A program made the position numbers and the translations under genes. The notes beneath the pieces are model-generated. The model did no database searches. It had not been told where the DNA came from and saw nothing but the letters and a program-made list of their open reading frames with translations. This document shows positions 52,431-63,819 of a stretch of 64,000 nt of DNA, one piece after another. This DNA is from Ctena decussata (lineage: Eukaryota; Mollusca; Bivalvia; Lucinida; Lucinidae): the NCBI GenBank assembly GCA_963989385.1, contig OZ022503.1, positions 87,641,138 to 87,705,137 on the forward strand, given 5' to 3'. Position 1 is the stretch's first letter, and every line of letters begins with the position of its first letter.

Positions 52431-55400
52431 TACAAACAGAAAACAACTATATTCGTGCCTTCAAAAATGTTCATGCCAGAACATGCAGAATGCAAAAGTC
52501 AAAAAGGGCGCAACTTCGGACCCTATGTTTGTGAAAAATACGGTTAAGTTTGTCAGGTCATCTACACCCTAGACCGTAATTCTATGCCAATTATAAAGAG
52601 CGCAGCTAAAGCTGTTGTCACAAAGTGGTTCCTAATTAAAACGCTCAGGTCATCCACATCCTTAGTCCGTAGGTGTACATGTTAAACATAACGACCCTCG
52701 CTAAGCGATTCAGCAGACACTCTGTTCATAAAAAATGCCTAAGTAAGAAAATGTATAACTCAATCACAATTTACACAATAACTCAAAGATTACCCTTCGT
52801 AGAAGAATGTAACTGTATGCATAATCTAAAGATCCTAGCTTAAATGTTTCTTTGGACATTCCGTTCAGAATTTTGTTCGAGATACTCGAAAGGTTGTGCC
52901 AAAGTAATTACGTGTATAGATCGGTCAAAATATCAGGTGTTGTATACCGTCTGTGTCATTCGGCGGTTCGGTAGCTATTGAGCCGTCGTTTGGACAAATG
53001 CATGTCGTAAACCCAATTTCACTGCAGATCTGAGAATTTGTGTTATGTCAATAAGGGAAACATATTGAATTAACATCTGACAGAGTGCTACATGTAGCAG
53101 AACAACGGGACAAAAGAAGATTAAATATTCATTGACCTTTGTTATTATTGGCTAAATTTTGACGTACGCGTTATTTGACCTATGAAATGTGGGACTAAAG
53201 TGATATTATACTCGGCTGCGCCGAGAAAAACATAAACCCTATACCATTTCTGGACCAGTGTTAACATTTTATGTCAAGCAACTTTGGTTAAAGTCTACAA
53301 AGAAGAACGTAACTGGCCCTATTAATATTTCTCGTTTTCGTTTATATCGGACATTTCCTTTTTTTTTTTTTTTTTTTTTTTTTAATTGGCCATATTCGAA
53401 GTGCCAACCAATAATAAACACACCCACAGAGAAACTATTGATGCAGTAACCTTGCTTGGTCTGGCCGGATTTGTATTTTGAAAGATGACCATCTTAGCTG
53501 GTGAAAGACGACAGTTAGATACACCATGCTGCACATGAATAAAGGTGTCTTGGTACAAGTTCATGCTTCCACGCCATTGTTACAACAGGGAGATAACTTG
53601 CGTCACTTCCTGTTTGGTTTTCTGTGCGACGTAGCCATTCCAAAACAAAGTCTACTATTAAAATAAAAAGAATTTGCTCCTGGAGGAGCAAATTCTTACC
53701 TTTAAGAGTTGACCACTAATAAGAATGGATGCAAAAAAAAGAAAATGGCAGAGTTGCTTCCCCTGAAAGTGTACCCATTCACCTTAACAGAATGAAAGAG
53801 CTGTCAATGCGTCTGGCACTCAGCTTGCACATAAACCCATACCTGCATTATATTTAGTGAACATCTCTGCCATCCTTATGGCTGATTTTGTGCTGGGTTT
53901 GGCCAAACTTCTATTCGAAAACACTCCATATGTTAATGGTTCAATGTCCACGCTGTCCAGCAGCTTACGGAATCTGTCTACTTCTTGCCCAAGCTTGGTC
54001 CCGAGATCAGGAACCAAAGGGTTCTCTGTAATAAAAACATATTCAAGGTATGCTTTCATGTTTTCCCGCCATTTTACAAATGGGAACAACCTTTGTGTTC
54101 TTGTTTGCGTTCCTGGGCGGTGGTATCCTAGCTTTTACAAAGCAGTTGATCAGTTTAGACAGGAAGCGGGAGCCAAAAATAGAACCCAAGTTACGCCTTC
54201 TGCAATATAACCAGACAACAGATCATGCGTTTCTTTTGGACCCAATAAACATATTGCCAGCTCAAAACTGGATGGAGTCAACGTTTCCCGTCTGGAAAGC
54301 TCAATTAATTCGATTAAAATAAAACAGTTTCCCGCATGTGCGAAAATCTGTCAGAAGCCGGTCTATGACCTCCACGTCAAGCGGTCTCGTCCGTGGTTGC
54401 TATTCCGACCTCTACGGTAAGAGTCCCCATCTCATACACTCAAAGTCATGATGGATTATATTGTAGTAAACATATGCTGCCTCTGGCTTTACAATTGAGT
54501 CGCGACACGAGAAAACCAACAAAGTGGCATGTGCGCCCAGCAAGACTCAGATCAGCTTAGGCATCCGCCCAGTCTAATCAGAGTCTTCGCTATGCGCTTA
54601 AAGGGTAGCTAAGGGTCTAAGCTACCTCCATGCGGACAGCGAAGACTCTGATCAGACTGGGTAGATGTCCAGGCTGATCTGAGTCTGTGCTGGGCGCACA
54701 ACCACTTTGTTGGTTTTCTCGTGTCGCGGTTCACATGTTCAACGTAAGCAATGTTCATTATGATTCTGTATGTTTGCACTGCGCATTGCAATGAAATGAA
54801 CCGCGACACAACAAAACCAAAAAGGTGGCATGTGCGCCTAGCGAAGACTCAGATCAGCCTGGACATTCACCAAGCCTGACCAGAGTCTTCTCTGTCCGCA
54901 TGGTGGTAGCTTTGTCCCTTAGCTACCAATTAAGCGCACAGCAAAGACTCTGATCATACTGGGTGGATGCCCATGCTGATCTGAATCTTCGCAGCGCGCA
55001 CCTGCCGCTTTGTTGGTTTTGTCGTGTCGTGGTTCAATTATCATTTTAGTACAAAAGTTCTTACCACTTGGACATCGTTTGTCAACATAATTAATGATCT
55101 CGTCTGACTCACAGACTATTTTATCTCCATCCTTTAGAACTGGAACCTTCCCATTAGGGTTCATACGCAGGTACCAGTCTTCATGTTGGTCCCCGAAGTG
55201 GATATGCACAATGTGTTCCTTGAAAGGAACTCCCTTTTCGTGTAGCACATAAAAAGCCTGGAGAAAAAAAAAATGAATTATGAAATCCGGTTCAGACTGA
55301 CTCATAAAAAAAATCCGTGGCATTCACTGTCAAAGATAACAAAATATAGTGCTATATTTTTTTTGCAAATTTTAACCAGTATTTTGTTGAATCTGCGCAA

Positions 55401-56377
55401 TAATAGCCATCGATTTTTTTTTTCAATTGATTAACGTTTGTCATGTCCTGATAGATGTTAAAAACCTTCGTCCGAGGTTGGATCAGGTTGGCTACACCTC
55501 CCTCGGGACCTGGCGAGCATTAATGCATTAAAAATCATGTTCAAATCCTATGTTTAATAAATAATGTTCAGCATGATTCGGATGAAAGGCGGAATAAAAA
55601 CAGACCACACAGCAATGTTAATCAACGGTACCTACATTGGGTGTAACATAAACGGCATTTTGACAAATATACAATTTTGGAATGAAAAAAAATATGCAGA
55701 CCATTTAATTAGACGCATTTTAACGGGTCAAACATTCGATACCATCCTGTCAGTCTTCTCCACTGGCTCAATAGAATTATTGGAAAATTCATTGAATATT
55801 GAGGGAATAAATGGAGGTTACGATAAGTGAAACAGAAATGCTCAGATTAGTCTGCGCGTCCGCATGGTCTGGTAGTTTTTTTTGTTTTGTTTTGTTTTTT
55901 GTACTGAAAATTATATATACCTGTCTGATCCAATCGCGCAAAGTGCCGGCTGGTTATTTACGGTGAGATGAATGAGAAAAAAAGTAGGTCTTTTCTTTCC
56001 CCAGTAAAAACTAGATCAATGCGATAAATTAAATCATTTATCTCTCTCTGGTCATAAAATCGATCGTGAAGAATAAAAAATACAGTGTCACAATGAAAAG
56101 TCCATCTTCACTGCATATGCAAAACACGGACCTAGACATGAAATTTATCTAAAGAATCGTGATAATTCATACATAGTGTATGCGAAGAGTAAACCTAACC
56201 AGACTGTGCACGCGCGCGCAAGCTGATCTAAGTCTTTGTTGCGCGCGTATGCCAAGAGGACCCTTTGCGTGTGTTGCATATGAAATGACATTTAGATATA
56301 GTAACAAAATCTATACATACCTTAAGTGAATAATATGATCCTGGAAAATAAAACAAAGTAAAATCTGTCTCTGCCAT
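50692..56377 (-). CDS. Gene B: complete GDAP1-like tail-anchored GST-fold protein, five exons
   Basis: Exons in coding order: 56321-56377, 55065-55257, 53843-54025, 52081-52290, 50692-51011; 963 nt, 320 residues plus TAA, GT-AG borders throughout and phases consistent. GST N-domain at about 5-83 with cis-proline P58 (VPVL) and E69-S70 glutathione-site pair; helical insert about 130-215; GST C-domain from about 216 with WLCGSTFTAADITAST; short hydrophobic tail 301-315 flanked by lysines/arginines. This is the GDAP1 layout (human about 358 aa), a tail-anchored mitochondrial/peroxisomal protein acting in organelle shape and redox. Location here is inferred. A generic GST of another class is less likely because of the insert and tail anchor. 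Confidence 0.9.
51095..51202. mobile_element. CCAGCAGGC-type MITE, copy 3
   Basis: AAGCAGGCGCACAAGGTTGA to AACCTTGTGTGCCCAGTGGG with a CATGACGTTGAATCAAGG centre; about 85 bp from gene B exon 5. Confidence 0.8.
51298..51442. mobile_element. MITE family H, copy 1
   Basis: GAGGTTATAAAACTTGAG ... CTCAAGTTTTATAACCTC around GCTTCCGAGCATGTGCTCGG; near-perfect palindrome in gene B intron 4. Confidence 0.9.
51455..51640 (-). mobile_element. tRNA-headed SINE
   Basis: From 51635 down: GCTGCGGTGGTGCAGTGGTT head, then TTTCGGATGAGACTGTAAAC and GGGACGTTAAACGTGATT. Same body family as the SINE at 19379. Confidence 0.75.
51882..52022. mobile_element. MITE family H, copy 2
   Basis: GAGGTTATAAAACTTGAG ... 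TCAAGTTTTATAACCTCG, centre eroded. Its end is about 60 bp from gene B exon 4. Confidence 0.88.
52081..52290 (-). CDS. Gene B exon 4
   Basis: 210 nt. Acceptor GTGATTCTAG, donor GTATGT. Charged helical segment with TSDINKVSKLLDEQES and FDELEAQLTRMK, matching gene A exon 4. Confidence 0.88.
52376..52425. repeat. (CA)n microsatellite
   Basis: About 24 CA repeats in gene B intron 3, followed by ACACATACAAACA. Confidence 0.93.
52430..53600. other. Gene B intron 3, nothing further recognised
   Basis: AT-rich; a T run at 53359-53383. No exon or repeat ends seen. Confidence 0.4.
53600..53810. repeat. Dispersed fold-back repeat with GGAGCAAATTC core
   Basis: Central palindrome GAATTTGCTCCTGGAGGAGC then AAATTC, followed by TTTAAGAGTTGACC and GCAGAGTTGCTTCCCCTGAA. 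Partial copies: 230, 32520, 43080, 46640, 50110, 50520, 61670, 63010. Confidence 0.7.
53843..54025 (-). CDS. Gene B exon 3
   Basis: 183 nt. Acceptor TTTTTATTACAG, donor GTATGG. Encodes NPLVPDLGTKLGQEVDRFRK and MAEMFTKYN. Confidence 0.9.
54495..54732. mobile_element. MITE family D, copy 4
   Basis: TGAGTCGCGACACGAGAAAA to TTTTCTCGTGTCGCGGTTCA in gene B intron 2; about 65 bp from copy 5. Confidence 0.88.
54796..55035. mobile_element. MITE family D, copy 5
   Basis: TGAACCGCGACACAACAAAA to TTTTGTCGTGTCGTGGTTCA. Its right end is about 30 bp from gene B exon 2. Confidence 0.88.
55065..55257 (-). CDS. Gene B exon 2, GST N-domain
   Basis: 193 nt. Acceptor TTTTTTTCTCCAG, donor GTAAGA. Encodes VLHEKGVPFKEH, HFGDQHEDWYLRMNPNGK, VPVL and CESDEIINYVDKRCPS. 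Confidence 0.92.
55564..55830 (+). CDS. Unrecognised open frame in gene B intron 1
   Basis: 88 residues, ATG to TGA, with ordinary amino-acid composition (e.g. TDHTAMLINGTYIGCNINGI) but no family resemblance and no splice partners. It is antisense to gene B. Could be a transposon remnant or chance. Confidence 0.2.
   Translation: MFSMIRMKGGIKTDHTAMLINGTYIGCNINGILTNIQFWNEKKYADHLIRRILTGQTFDTILSVFSTGSIELLENSLNIEGINGGYDK
56321..56377 (-). CDS. Gene B exon 1 (start codon)
   Basis: 57 nt, ATG at 56377-56375, donor GTATGT. Encodes MAETDFTLFYFPGSYYSLK, the first strand of the thioredoxin-like fold. Confidence 0.9.
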
Positions 56378-56511
56378 TTTTCCCTCTCTATCCAGGGTTA
56401 AACAGGTTCAAGGTCGGACAAAATGTAAATACATGTAATCTACTCAATCAAAGTACCGCCGCGTGCCAAATGTACTGGCTGTAAAATGAAAAACTTTGAG
56501 GTCCAAATCCA

Positions 56512-56736
56512 AGGGCGTAGCTACCTATACGGCAAATACGCAAGTGCGTGTTGAAATTTTGTCAAAATTGACAAAATTTCAAAACGCACCTGCATATTTG
56601 CATGCTGAATATTTATAAATTAGACAAGATTTCAATACCAATTACCAAAGTGGCTGAAATACTAGCTTTCCCTTCAAGAAGTAGAGAATAAAACATAGTT
56701 CTGCGTATTATGAAACTGCCCCTAGTTACGCCCCTG
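56512..56736. mobile_element. MITE with GGGCGTAGCTA ends, upstream of gene B
   Basis: AGGGCGTAGCTACCTA left end and CCTAGTTACGCCCCTG right end; a second inner dyad GTTGAAATTTTGTCAAAATTGAC. It lies about 135 bp upstream of the gene B start codon. Confidence 0.75.
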
Positions 56737-57063
56737 AAATCGACGAGTTTTATCTATTCCTTTCTTTCTGAGTCTGCAACACAACAGTTTTGTGTGCAAG
56801 GAAAGAAATTAAACATCATTCTTAAAGGCCCAACTGCTCCCCCAGTGGTATAATTTCATCGCAAGATACTTCTGCTCGCTAGTCAATACAGTTTCGTCAT
56901 GCAAATGATGTAACATGCCAGCTTCAAAATGAATAAATAAACTAAAATATAATATCTCTGAGCGCCTCTGGTTAAATTTAAAAACAAAATTATTTGGGTC
57001 ATTTTAATTGGAAACCAAAATGACCTACTTCAGTAACTCTAAATTTCTTTCAAACACTTCATT

Positions 57064-57500
57064 TCAGGATATACGTTAATTCGTATTTTGATATCCAATA
57101 GTGTCACAAAATATATTATTGTATATCCAAAGTTCTTTTTGGATATCCGATTTGATTATGCATAATTTGATTCATGGATATCTATACTTCGATTTATGGA
57201 TATCCATTATTCGATTTTTGGACTTCCAAATTCGATATTTTGGAAATCCAATAGTCATCTTTATTTTGTGATATCCAAAATTCGATTTAAGGATATCAAA
57301 AATCGAATCATGGATATCCAAAAAATAGGATGACTACTGGATATCCATAATTCTAATAATGGATATCCTAAAATCAAATTATTGATATCTGTAAAAAGCA
57401 ACTAAATAGCAAAACGGCAACTTTTACGAAGTTCAGATAGATTTTTTGGATATCCAAAATTTGATTTCCAAACAATCAATTATGATATCCATATAATATA
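57064..57500. repeat. GGATATCCA-rich degenerate array
   Basis: More than a dozen copies of the palindrome TGGATATCCA or variants at 20-30-bp spacing, alternating with AATTCGATTT and its complement. Confidence 0.85.
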
Positions 57501-57749
57501 TTATATTATAATGATTAATATTATAAGATGGCAACCCAACCCATAAACACTTGTGTACAGTGATCTAGCCAATTCCAAATATTACCCAGTTCCGAGCAGT
57601 AGTGTCTTTGACAAGATTTCCTGGTACTGAGATGGACATTTGTCACATAACTAACTATAATTATTAAGCCATAATCCATATTTATTCCTCTTTCCTCCCC
57701 AATAAACAACATCTGCATCAAATGACCTACTGGTTGTCAGCTTTGTTAT

Positions 57750-58642
57750 CCCCCGCCGAACGCGGAGGGATATAGCTTTGTTCATGTCTGTCCGTCCTTC
57801 CATCTGTCCGTTCGGAGCCATAACTAAGTAACAACTGAACGGAATTTCATGAAACTTAAAACAAATATATATCCCTATAAGACTATGATGCATATGAAGT
57901 TTGATCCGACTAGCTTCAGTAGTGCATGAGTTATCGCCCTTGAATTGATTTAAAACCAATAAAATAAGCCATATCTATGTAACCAGTTATTCAAATTTCA
58001 TGAAACTTAAAATGAGTGTGTATCACCATAAGACAGTTAGCATATAAAGTTTTTACATAATGGCATCAGTAGTGCACGAGTTATTGCCCTTAAATTAATT
58101 TAAAATTGACAAATTCAGCCTTAACTTAGTAATCAATGAATGGAATTCCATGACACTTATACTAAATATGTATTACCGTAACATAATGGTGCATGTCAAG
58201 TGTTGTTGGACTTGCTTTAGTAATGCACGAGTTAATGCACTTGAATCTCTTTAAAATTAGACTAATTGAGTCATAACTAAATAACCAATGAATGGAATTT
58301 AATGAAACTTTAAACAATAATGTCTCATTATAACACGGCAGTGGACATCAAGTTCTGTCATGATGGCATCAGTAATGCAAGAGTTATTGCCCTTGATTTG
58401 ATTTAGCCATAACTAAGGTACCAATGAAGGAAATTTCTTGAAACTGGACAAGACTATGTATCATAATAGTTACGTGGTGATGCTGAGCTAAGTTGTTTAA
58501 AATGGCCTCACTTATACATAGGTTGTTCGCCCTTGATTCTATCTAAAATCCACAGGTTCAGTTGTAACTAAGTAACCAGTGAACAAAATTTGTCAAACTT
58601 AAAATAAGCCATAAACAAATCTGCCATTTCAGCGGGGGATAT
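57750..58642. mobile_element. Tandem-unit element with ATCCCCCGC/GCGGGGGAT ends
   Basis: Left end ATCCCCCGCCGAACGCGGAG with GTCTGTCCGTCC; then about five diverged 150-bp units, each with AATTTCATGAAACTTAAA, a CCATAAGAC block and GAGTTATTGCCCTTGAA; right end CAGCGGGGGATATT. No coding capacity. Its layout parallels 17140-17900. Confidence 0.8.
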
Positions 58643-58907
58643 TATATTCAACGAATTTGCTTGTTATACTTAAATCCGGTGTTTCCGAATTCTTTATTTG
58701 GACACATGTTAACATATATGTATAAATATTCAGCTGACACTCAAAAGGCACTAGAGGGCCTGCATTTTTTGGCACCGGACAAGAAGCCCTGCCTGCTAGC
58801 CATCGTTACACAAAGGGTGATACCTGGAGAGGCATGTATTTTATCACTCCGTAAACAGCATGCATTTATTACCCCAGTTCATACTGTCTGCACAATTGAG
58901 GGCTTTG

Positions 58908-59245
58908 GGTGATCCAAGCTCCAACTTGCACTACTATACACAGTTGAATAGTAACTCTAAGTGATCCCAAGCCCATCTTTCAGTATCATACATGGTAGAT
59001 GACATAAACTCCAGCCTATACTACTTCACTAAGTTGAATACACACTAGGTGATCCCAACACCAGCCTTCACTATTATACATGGTAGGTGATCTAAGCTCC
59101 AGCTTACACTACTTTCGGTATACACAGTTGTACAACCACTCTAGATGATCCCAACACTAGCTTACACTGTCATACATGGAAAGTGATCTAAGCTCCAGCC
59201 TAGACTAAGCTGCAGCTTACACTATGTACAAAGCTCTCTGATACC
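58908..59245. repeat. Minisatellite, units about 130 bp
   Basis: Repeats of GTGATC.AAGCTCCAGC.TACACTACT...CACAGTTGAATA and ACATGGTAGGTGATC in roughly three units. Confidence 0.75.
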
Positions 59246-60450
59246 AAGCGAATGCTCTTATTGTAGTAATGTACCATATTTATTCAGTTTTTCCCTCCGG
59301 AAACAATCCCAAAAATCTAGATCCATCTTGTAAGATGGATCTAGATTTTTGGAATTGTTATGGATGATACGTAAAAACCTATCTGATCACTGAATCACAC
59401 AACTAATCAAAATATTCAGAGCACTTTTGGAAGGCAAAAGCCCAGTGTTACAGCTAAATAAATATGAAACTGAATTTCAAGAATTTTAGCATCATGATAG
59501 CTTTCCGGAATGGACTTTAAGTCCTTTAATGTAAAGCTCAACCTAAGAATGTTAGCAAATGACCCCACAGATGTACAGACAAAAGGACTATATAGCCATA
59601 CATAGGCTTTTAGTCTAGCTAACCCACTGTGAGTTCCAAAGCAATGATTTGTATTATATGGCACTGGCTGATTATAATTGTCATGCATCTGCTGCATAAT
59701 TCCATCTTATAACATGTAAAATAATATACTGTGATATCATGTCTCTTTGAACTGCACTTGTGGCAATGTTATCAGGCATTGCCTTTGGAAGCCCTCTCTG
59801 AGAGGACTGGGTACATGCTGATGTTGGCCTAATTGCCTTATTAAATTTTCAGTGATGCACTATGTTAGTGTCTTTTGATATCAAGTTTATCAGGCACAAC
59901 AGAAACACAAAAGAATGGTTCAGCAAGCCTTGCCCTTCCTACACAATTTCTGGTCTTGCCTGATAAACCTGACATCAACAGACCCAAACATGGTATTTCC
60001 TGTTGGTTTATCATTTATATGTGCTGTTTGTGTATTAATTATTATTACCTAAGCATAAAGTGCACAAACTGAGCAACTGTAATTTATCAACATGTGGCAT
60101 GTATCCATCCATATGTTGTCTGTCATCCAGCACTTACCTTGTGAACACGAGGCTAACCAAACTTACATTGTTTATGGCTAAAAAATCTCTGCTTTGATGA
60201 TTTTCCAGGAGCAAATTCTTTCCTTTAGAAGTAGACAAAATTTAAGAAGGGTTTCTCTGTCATGGGGAACAAACAGGAAATTTCCTTTGAGAAAATGGAG
60301 GAAAACCAGGTTGGTGAACTCTTTCATGAATATGCCTTTGGACATATATGAACACTGAAGTCAGATCAGCCTGCATATCAAACAATCTTTATATCCTGAA
60401 GAATTTAGTAAATTGTAGACTTAGAAGAGTGGATGATACTGAGCTGTACA
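59246..60450. other. Intergenic DNA with one hairpin
   Basis: 59297-59360 is a palindrome AATCCCAAAAATCTAGATCC and its complement, related to hairpins at 62473 and 62752. Otherwise nothing recognised. Confidence 0.45.
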
Positions 60451-60454
60451 TCCC

Positions 60455-60640
60455 TTTCAACAGTATTTCAATTATATCAAGACAACTGTTGGATGAAAAT
60501 CAAAGGCTGTATGCTGTGGAATCCAGTTTAAAGTCGGATAGCTAAAAAGAATTCCAGCTTCAGTTGGATTTGATCCAGGCTGCTAGCTTAGTAGGCCGAT
60601 GTTTAATCTACTGTGCTCAGGCTCAAGCTGCAGTCTTTAT
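60455..60640 (-). mobile_element. Degraded SINE, second copy of the 38215 family
   Basis: CAACAGTATTTCAATTATAT and GATCCAGGCTGCTAGCTTAG align with 38222 onward; promoter boxes are eroded. Confidence 0.6.
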
Positions 60641-62110
60641 TTTTGGTCTGCTGGTCACATATGTCTTTAAGTATTTTTCCTGTCACAGCTCATTATTTCT
60701 TTTGTATCTCACTAACACACCAGCAAAGAAAAATATAATGCCAAATTGAATCTTGTTACTTTTATTTTATTTATATTTCTATTCATATCTTTGAACTGTT
60801 CTTCAAACCTGTATTATTCTAAGAGGATGAATACATGAATTAAAGGTAGGTTCCTGGAGTTTGTTATGCAGCATAATTTTTATTATTTTTTTCTAAATTG
60901 TCTGAAAGCATTTATAACAAGGAAATTAACAAGATTCACTGAAAAGTGTAAAGCATAAAGTATGAGATACATGTATGTCGTTTTGCTAGGTATTCCCTAA
61001 CTCTGCTTCGCACACTAGTTAGGGCTATTTTTAGTTCAAGCCAAAAATAGATAATGTGGCTGCCGTCATGCTGCAGTGCATCTTGGGATAGTATTAACCC
61101 ATTCGCCAGCTGGGACCTCTAGAAGAGCTCACGACAAGGGAAAATCTGACCTTTGGAAAATGAGATCAGAAATCACGCCCGAATAGATTATATGACAAAT
61201 TATTTTTAGAACTGGAATTCCAACACATTGTGAAAGTAATGAAAACAAATCTGACGAAAACGACAATTTTCAACAAAATCCGATAGTTTTCCCATTAGCA
61301 ACAGACTCTTAAAAATAAGATTATTTAGTACTATGCAGAAAAAGACAAAATTATTTTTTGAACAAAATTGGTATTGTTTGTCCAGGAACCTACCTTTAAC
61401 TGCACAATTTGAAGTAACCACCACTCCAATATGAATTCATCTTGAGTTAAATCAGTCTTTTTCATTATGGAAATCTGTCTTGTTCGGTATACAACGGACC
61501 TCCTTAACACAGACAGCATTTGTTCCCAAAAATTTTGACATTAAACTGAATTTGCTGTTATAAGAATCCATATTTTGAATAACATTCATTTCATACCAAA
61601 TGATATCATAAAGAACTAGGCTGTTACAATGGATGCCTTTATATATCATGATGAAGAATATTCTTAAAAAAAAGACTTTGCTGCTTGGGAAGCAAATTCC
61701 TTTCTCTAAGAGTTGAGCCTTAAATAAGAAACAAGCTGCAGAATGCTATGACTCACCTGTCTGCACAATGTCACAAAAACAGAGCTTAACCTGAAAATTT
61801 GATGCAAAAAGGATGCCGCCAATGCCCGTGCTGCCAACAAAGAGTTAGACATTGGAAAAGTAATATCTATGCCCCTCTTTTGCTAGTCCAAGGAGAGATA
61901 AAAACCATACATCAGGCTCCAATTTCACAATCATACCCAAAGGTGAATGGATAACCATCCACAAGAGATCACTCTTCTCTTGCTATATTTTTCTCCTTTC
62001 TCATAAAAGCTACCATATTTATTATGATATAAGATGAGGGTTTCCCCTTCCACAATTGTCCAAATCTGTGAATCAGTCTTGCATAAAATTCAGTTATAAG
62101 ATTTAGGGGA
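60641..62110. other. Intergenic DNA, nothing recognised
   Basis: AT-rich. A fragment of the GGAGCAAATTC-type repeat (AGCAAATTCCTTTCTCTAAG) lies at 61691. No exon could be supported. Confidence 0.4.
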
Positions 62111-62263
62111 TAACTGTATTCAAAATTGTCATTTGGGGAGGTAAATCGTCGGTTTTATGGTCGGAAATTTCGTTTTACGGCAACGCATCAGCCATAAAAC
62201 GCAATTTGGGACCATAAAACAGACGATTTACCTCCCCAAATGACAATTTTCAATACAGTTAAC
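62111..62263. repeat. Hairpin repeat, 150 bp
   Basis: AACTGTATTCAAAATTGTCA then GGGGAGGTAAATCGTC, with the near-perfect complement at 62217-62263; loop contains CGTTTTACGGC. Confidence 0.85.
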
Positions 62264-62472
62264 CCCATTCTAATGCATCTTTTCACATTTTCATCTTACA
62301 AAGTGTACTTTGTTGCACCCATTGCAAGCGCTTTCAGCAGCGTAAAACCAAACATCAGCCAATGAGAAGCGACATTTTATAATGACGTTGGGTTTGCGAC
62401 AGTATATCGCAGAATATATTTGACGTTATCCAATAAGACATCACGTTTTATTTGTAAGTGCATTAGAATAGG

Positions 62473-62560
62473 TTTTTTCTTCCAAAACAACCCAAAAATC
62501 TAGATCCATCTTGTAAGATGGATCTAGATTTTTTGGATTGTTTTGGAAGGGAAAACCCCT
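62473..62560. repeat. TCTAGATCCATC hairpin, copy 2
   Basis: TTCTTCCAAAACAACCCAAA then TCTAGATCCATCTTGTAAGA and complement. Confidence 0.85.
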
Positions 62561-62751
62561 AAACCCCTATCTTATAAAACTGAAGAAGTATGGTACTCAT
62601 AAAGGAAGAAATTTGCTGTAAACAGAGGAGTGGCTCCAACTGAAGAAGAAATCATCTAGGAAGCAAATTCTAGTCAACTAAATTTGTCTCCCCATAACAG
62701 ATGGTAACTAAACCATGAACACCATATTTCTTCTGTTTTAAGACAGGCATT

Positions 62752-62833
62752 TTTCCTTCCAAAACAATCCTAAAACTCTAGATCTGTCTTATAAGATGGA
62801 TCTAGATTTTTGGGATTGCTTTGGAAGGGCAAA
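62752..62833. repeat. TCTAGATCCATC hairpin, copy 3
   Basis: CCTTCCAAAACAATCCTAAA, TCTAGATCTGTCTTATAAGA and complement. Confidence 0.85.
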
Positions 62834-62947
62834 AGCCTTCTACCGGTATTAGCCATATGATTTAAGACTGATTTACATATATGGGGTATTTTTGGAATGA
62901 GAAGGTCCTGTCTTAAAGCTGAATAAATATGGTATGCACACACACAC

Positions 62948-63015
62948 ATTACTGAAGTGCTTTCTGGGAACACACTTTTTATAAAGTGGGTTCCCAGGAA
63001 GCACTTCAGTAATGT
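62948..63015. repeat. Hairpin repeat
   Basis: ACATTACTGAAGTGCTT and AGCACTTCAGTAATGT with CTGGGAACACAC/GTGGGTTCCCAG inside. Confidence 0.85.
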
Positions 63016-63386
63016 CTACTCTTAAAGGAAAGAATCTGCTCCTAGGACAGCAAATTCTTTCCCTTAAATCCCTATTGAGATTTAAGAGGGGAAGCCAAAA
63101 TGAAAATGGCAGAGCTGCTTCCGCTGAAAGAAAATCCATACATATTAACCCATTGCATTCTGGGTATTTTTGTCGTCTGCTGAAATTGTTGTCTGCATCA
63201 AAAATCCAAGGATGTTTTGACAATATTGGTCTAACTAACTCTTGTAGATATGATGTCTAGGCAGCAAACAGTTTGCCCACATACCCCTAAAGGGGTATCC
63301 CGAATGGAATGGGTTAAGTTTAGCCATATGTTACAATGGAAAATTAGCTTTACAAATGACCCTGGAACTGAGATGGTTCATAAAAT

Positions 63387-63610
63387 GAGCCGCGACACGA
63401 GAAAACCAACAATGTGGTTGTGCGCCCGACACAGACTCAGATCACCCTGGGTATCCACTCAGTCAGATCAAAGTCTTTTCTGTGGGTTTAAAAGGTAGCT
63501 AAGGGTCTAAGCTAGCTACATGAGGACAGTGAAGACTCTGATCAGACTGGGCAGATGCCCAGGCTGATCGGAGTCTGCGGTGGCTGTAGGTTTTGTCGTG
63601 TCACAGCTCA
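63387..63610. mobile_element. MITE family D, copy 6
   Basis: GAGCCGCGACACGAGAAAAC left end; right end TTTTGTCGTGTCACAGCTC is diverged. Confidence 0.85.
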
Positions 63611-63819
63611 AATGTTGTTTATGCTGTCATCAGCACACAAACAGCTTACAATTTTAATAATTTCCTAAACCTACTGCTTCAAAAAAATCCTTCGATTACA
63701 TGCTAACTGGAGCCTGTCTCAACATAGCAGCTGTAGTCTCCTCCAGCATATTAATATTTCCTTTCATCCTTCAGTAAAACAAACACAAAGTGTCAGAAGC
63801 TGTCACCCTTTGCAAGAAG

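Noticed and set aside
53857..54210. 117-aa plus-strand frame
   Set aside because: Antisense shadow of gene B exon 3 continuing into intron.
58661..58912. 83-aa frame after the 57750 element
   Set aside because: No family match, no splice sites and partly overlaps a minisatellite.
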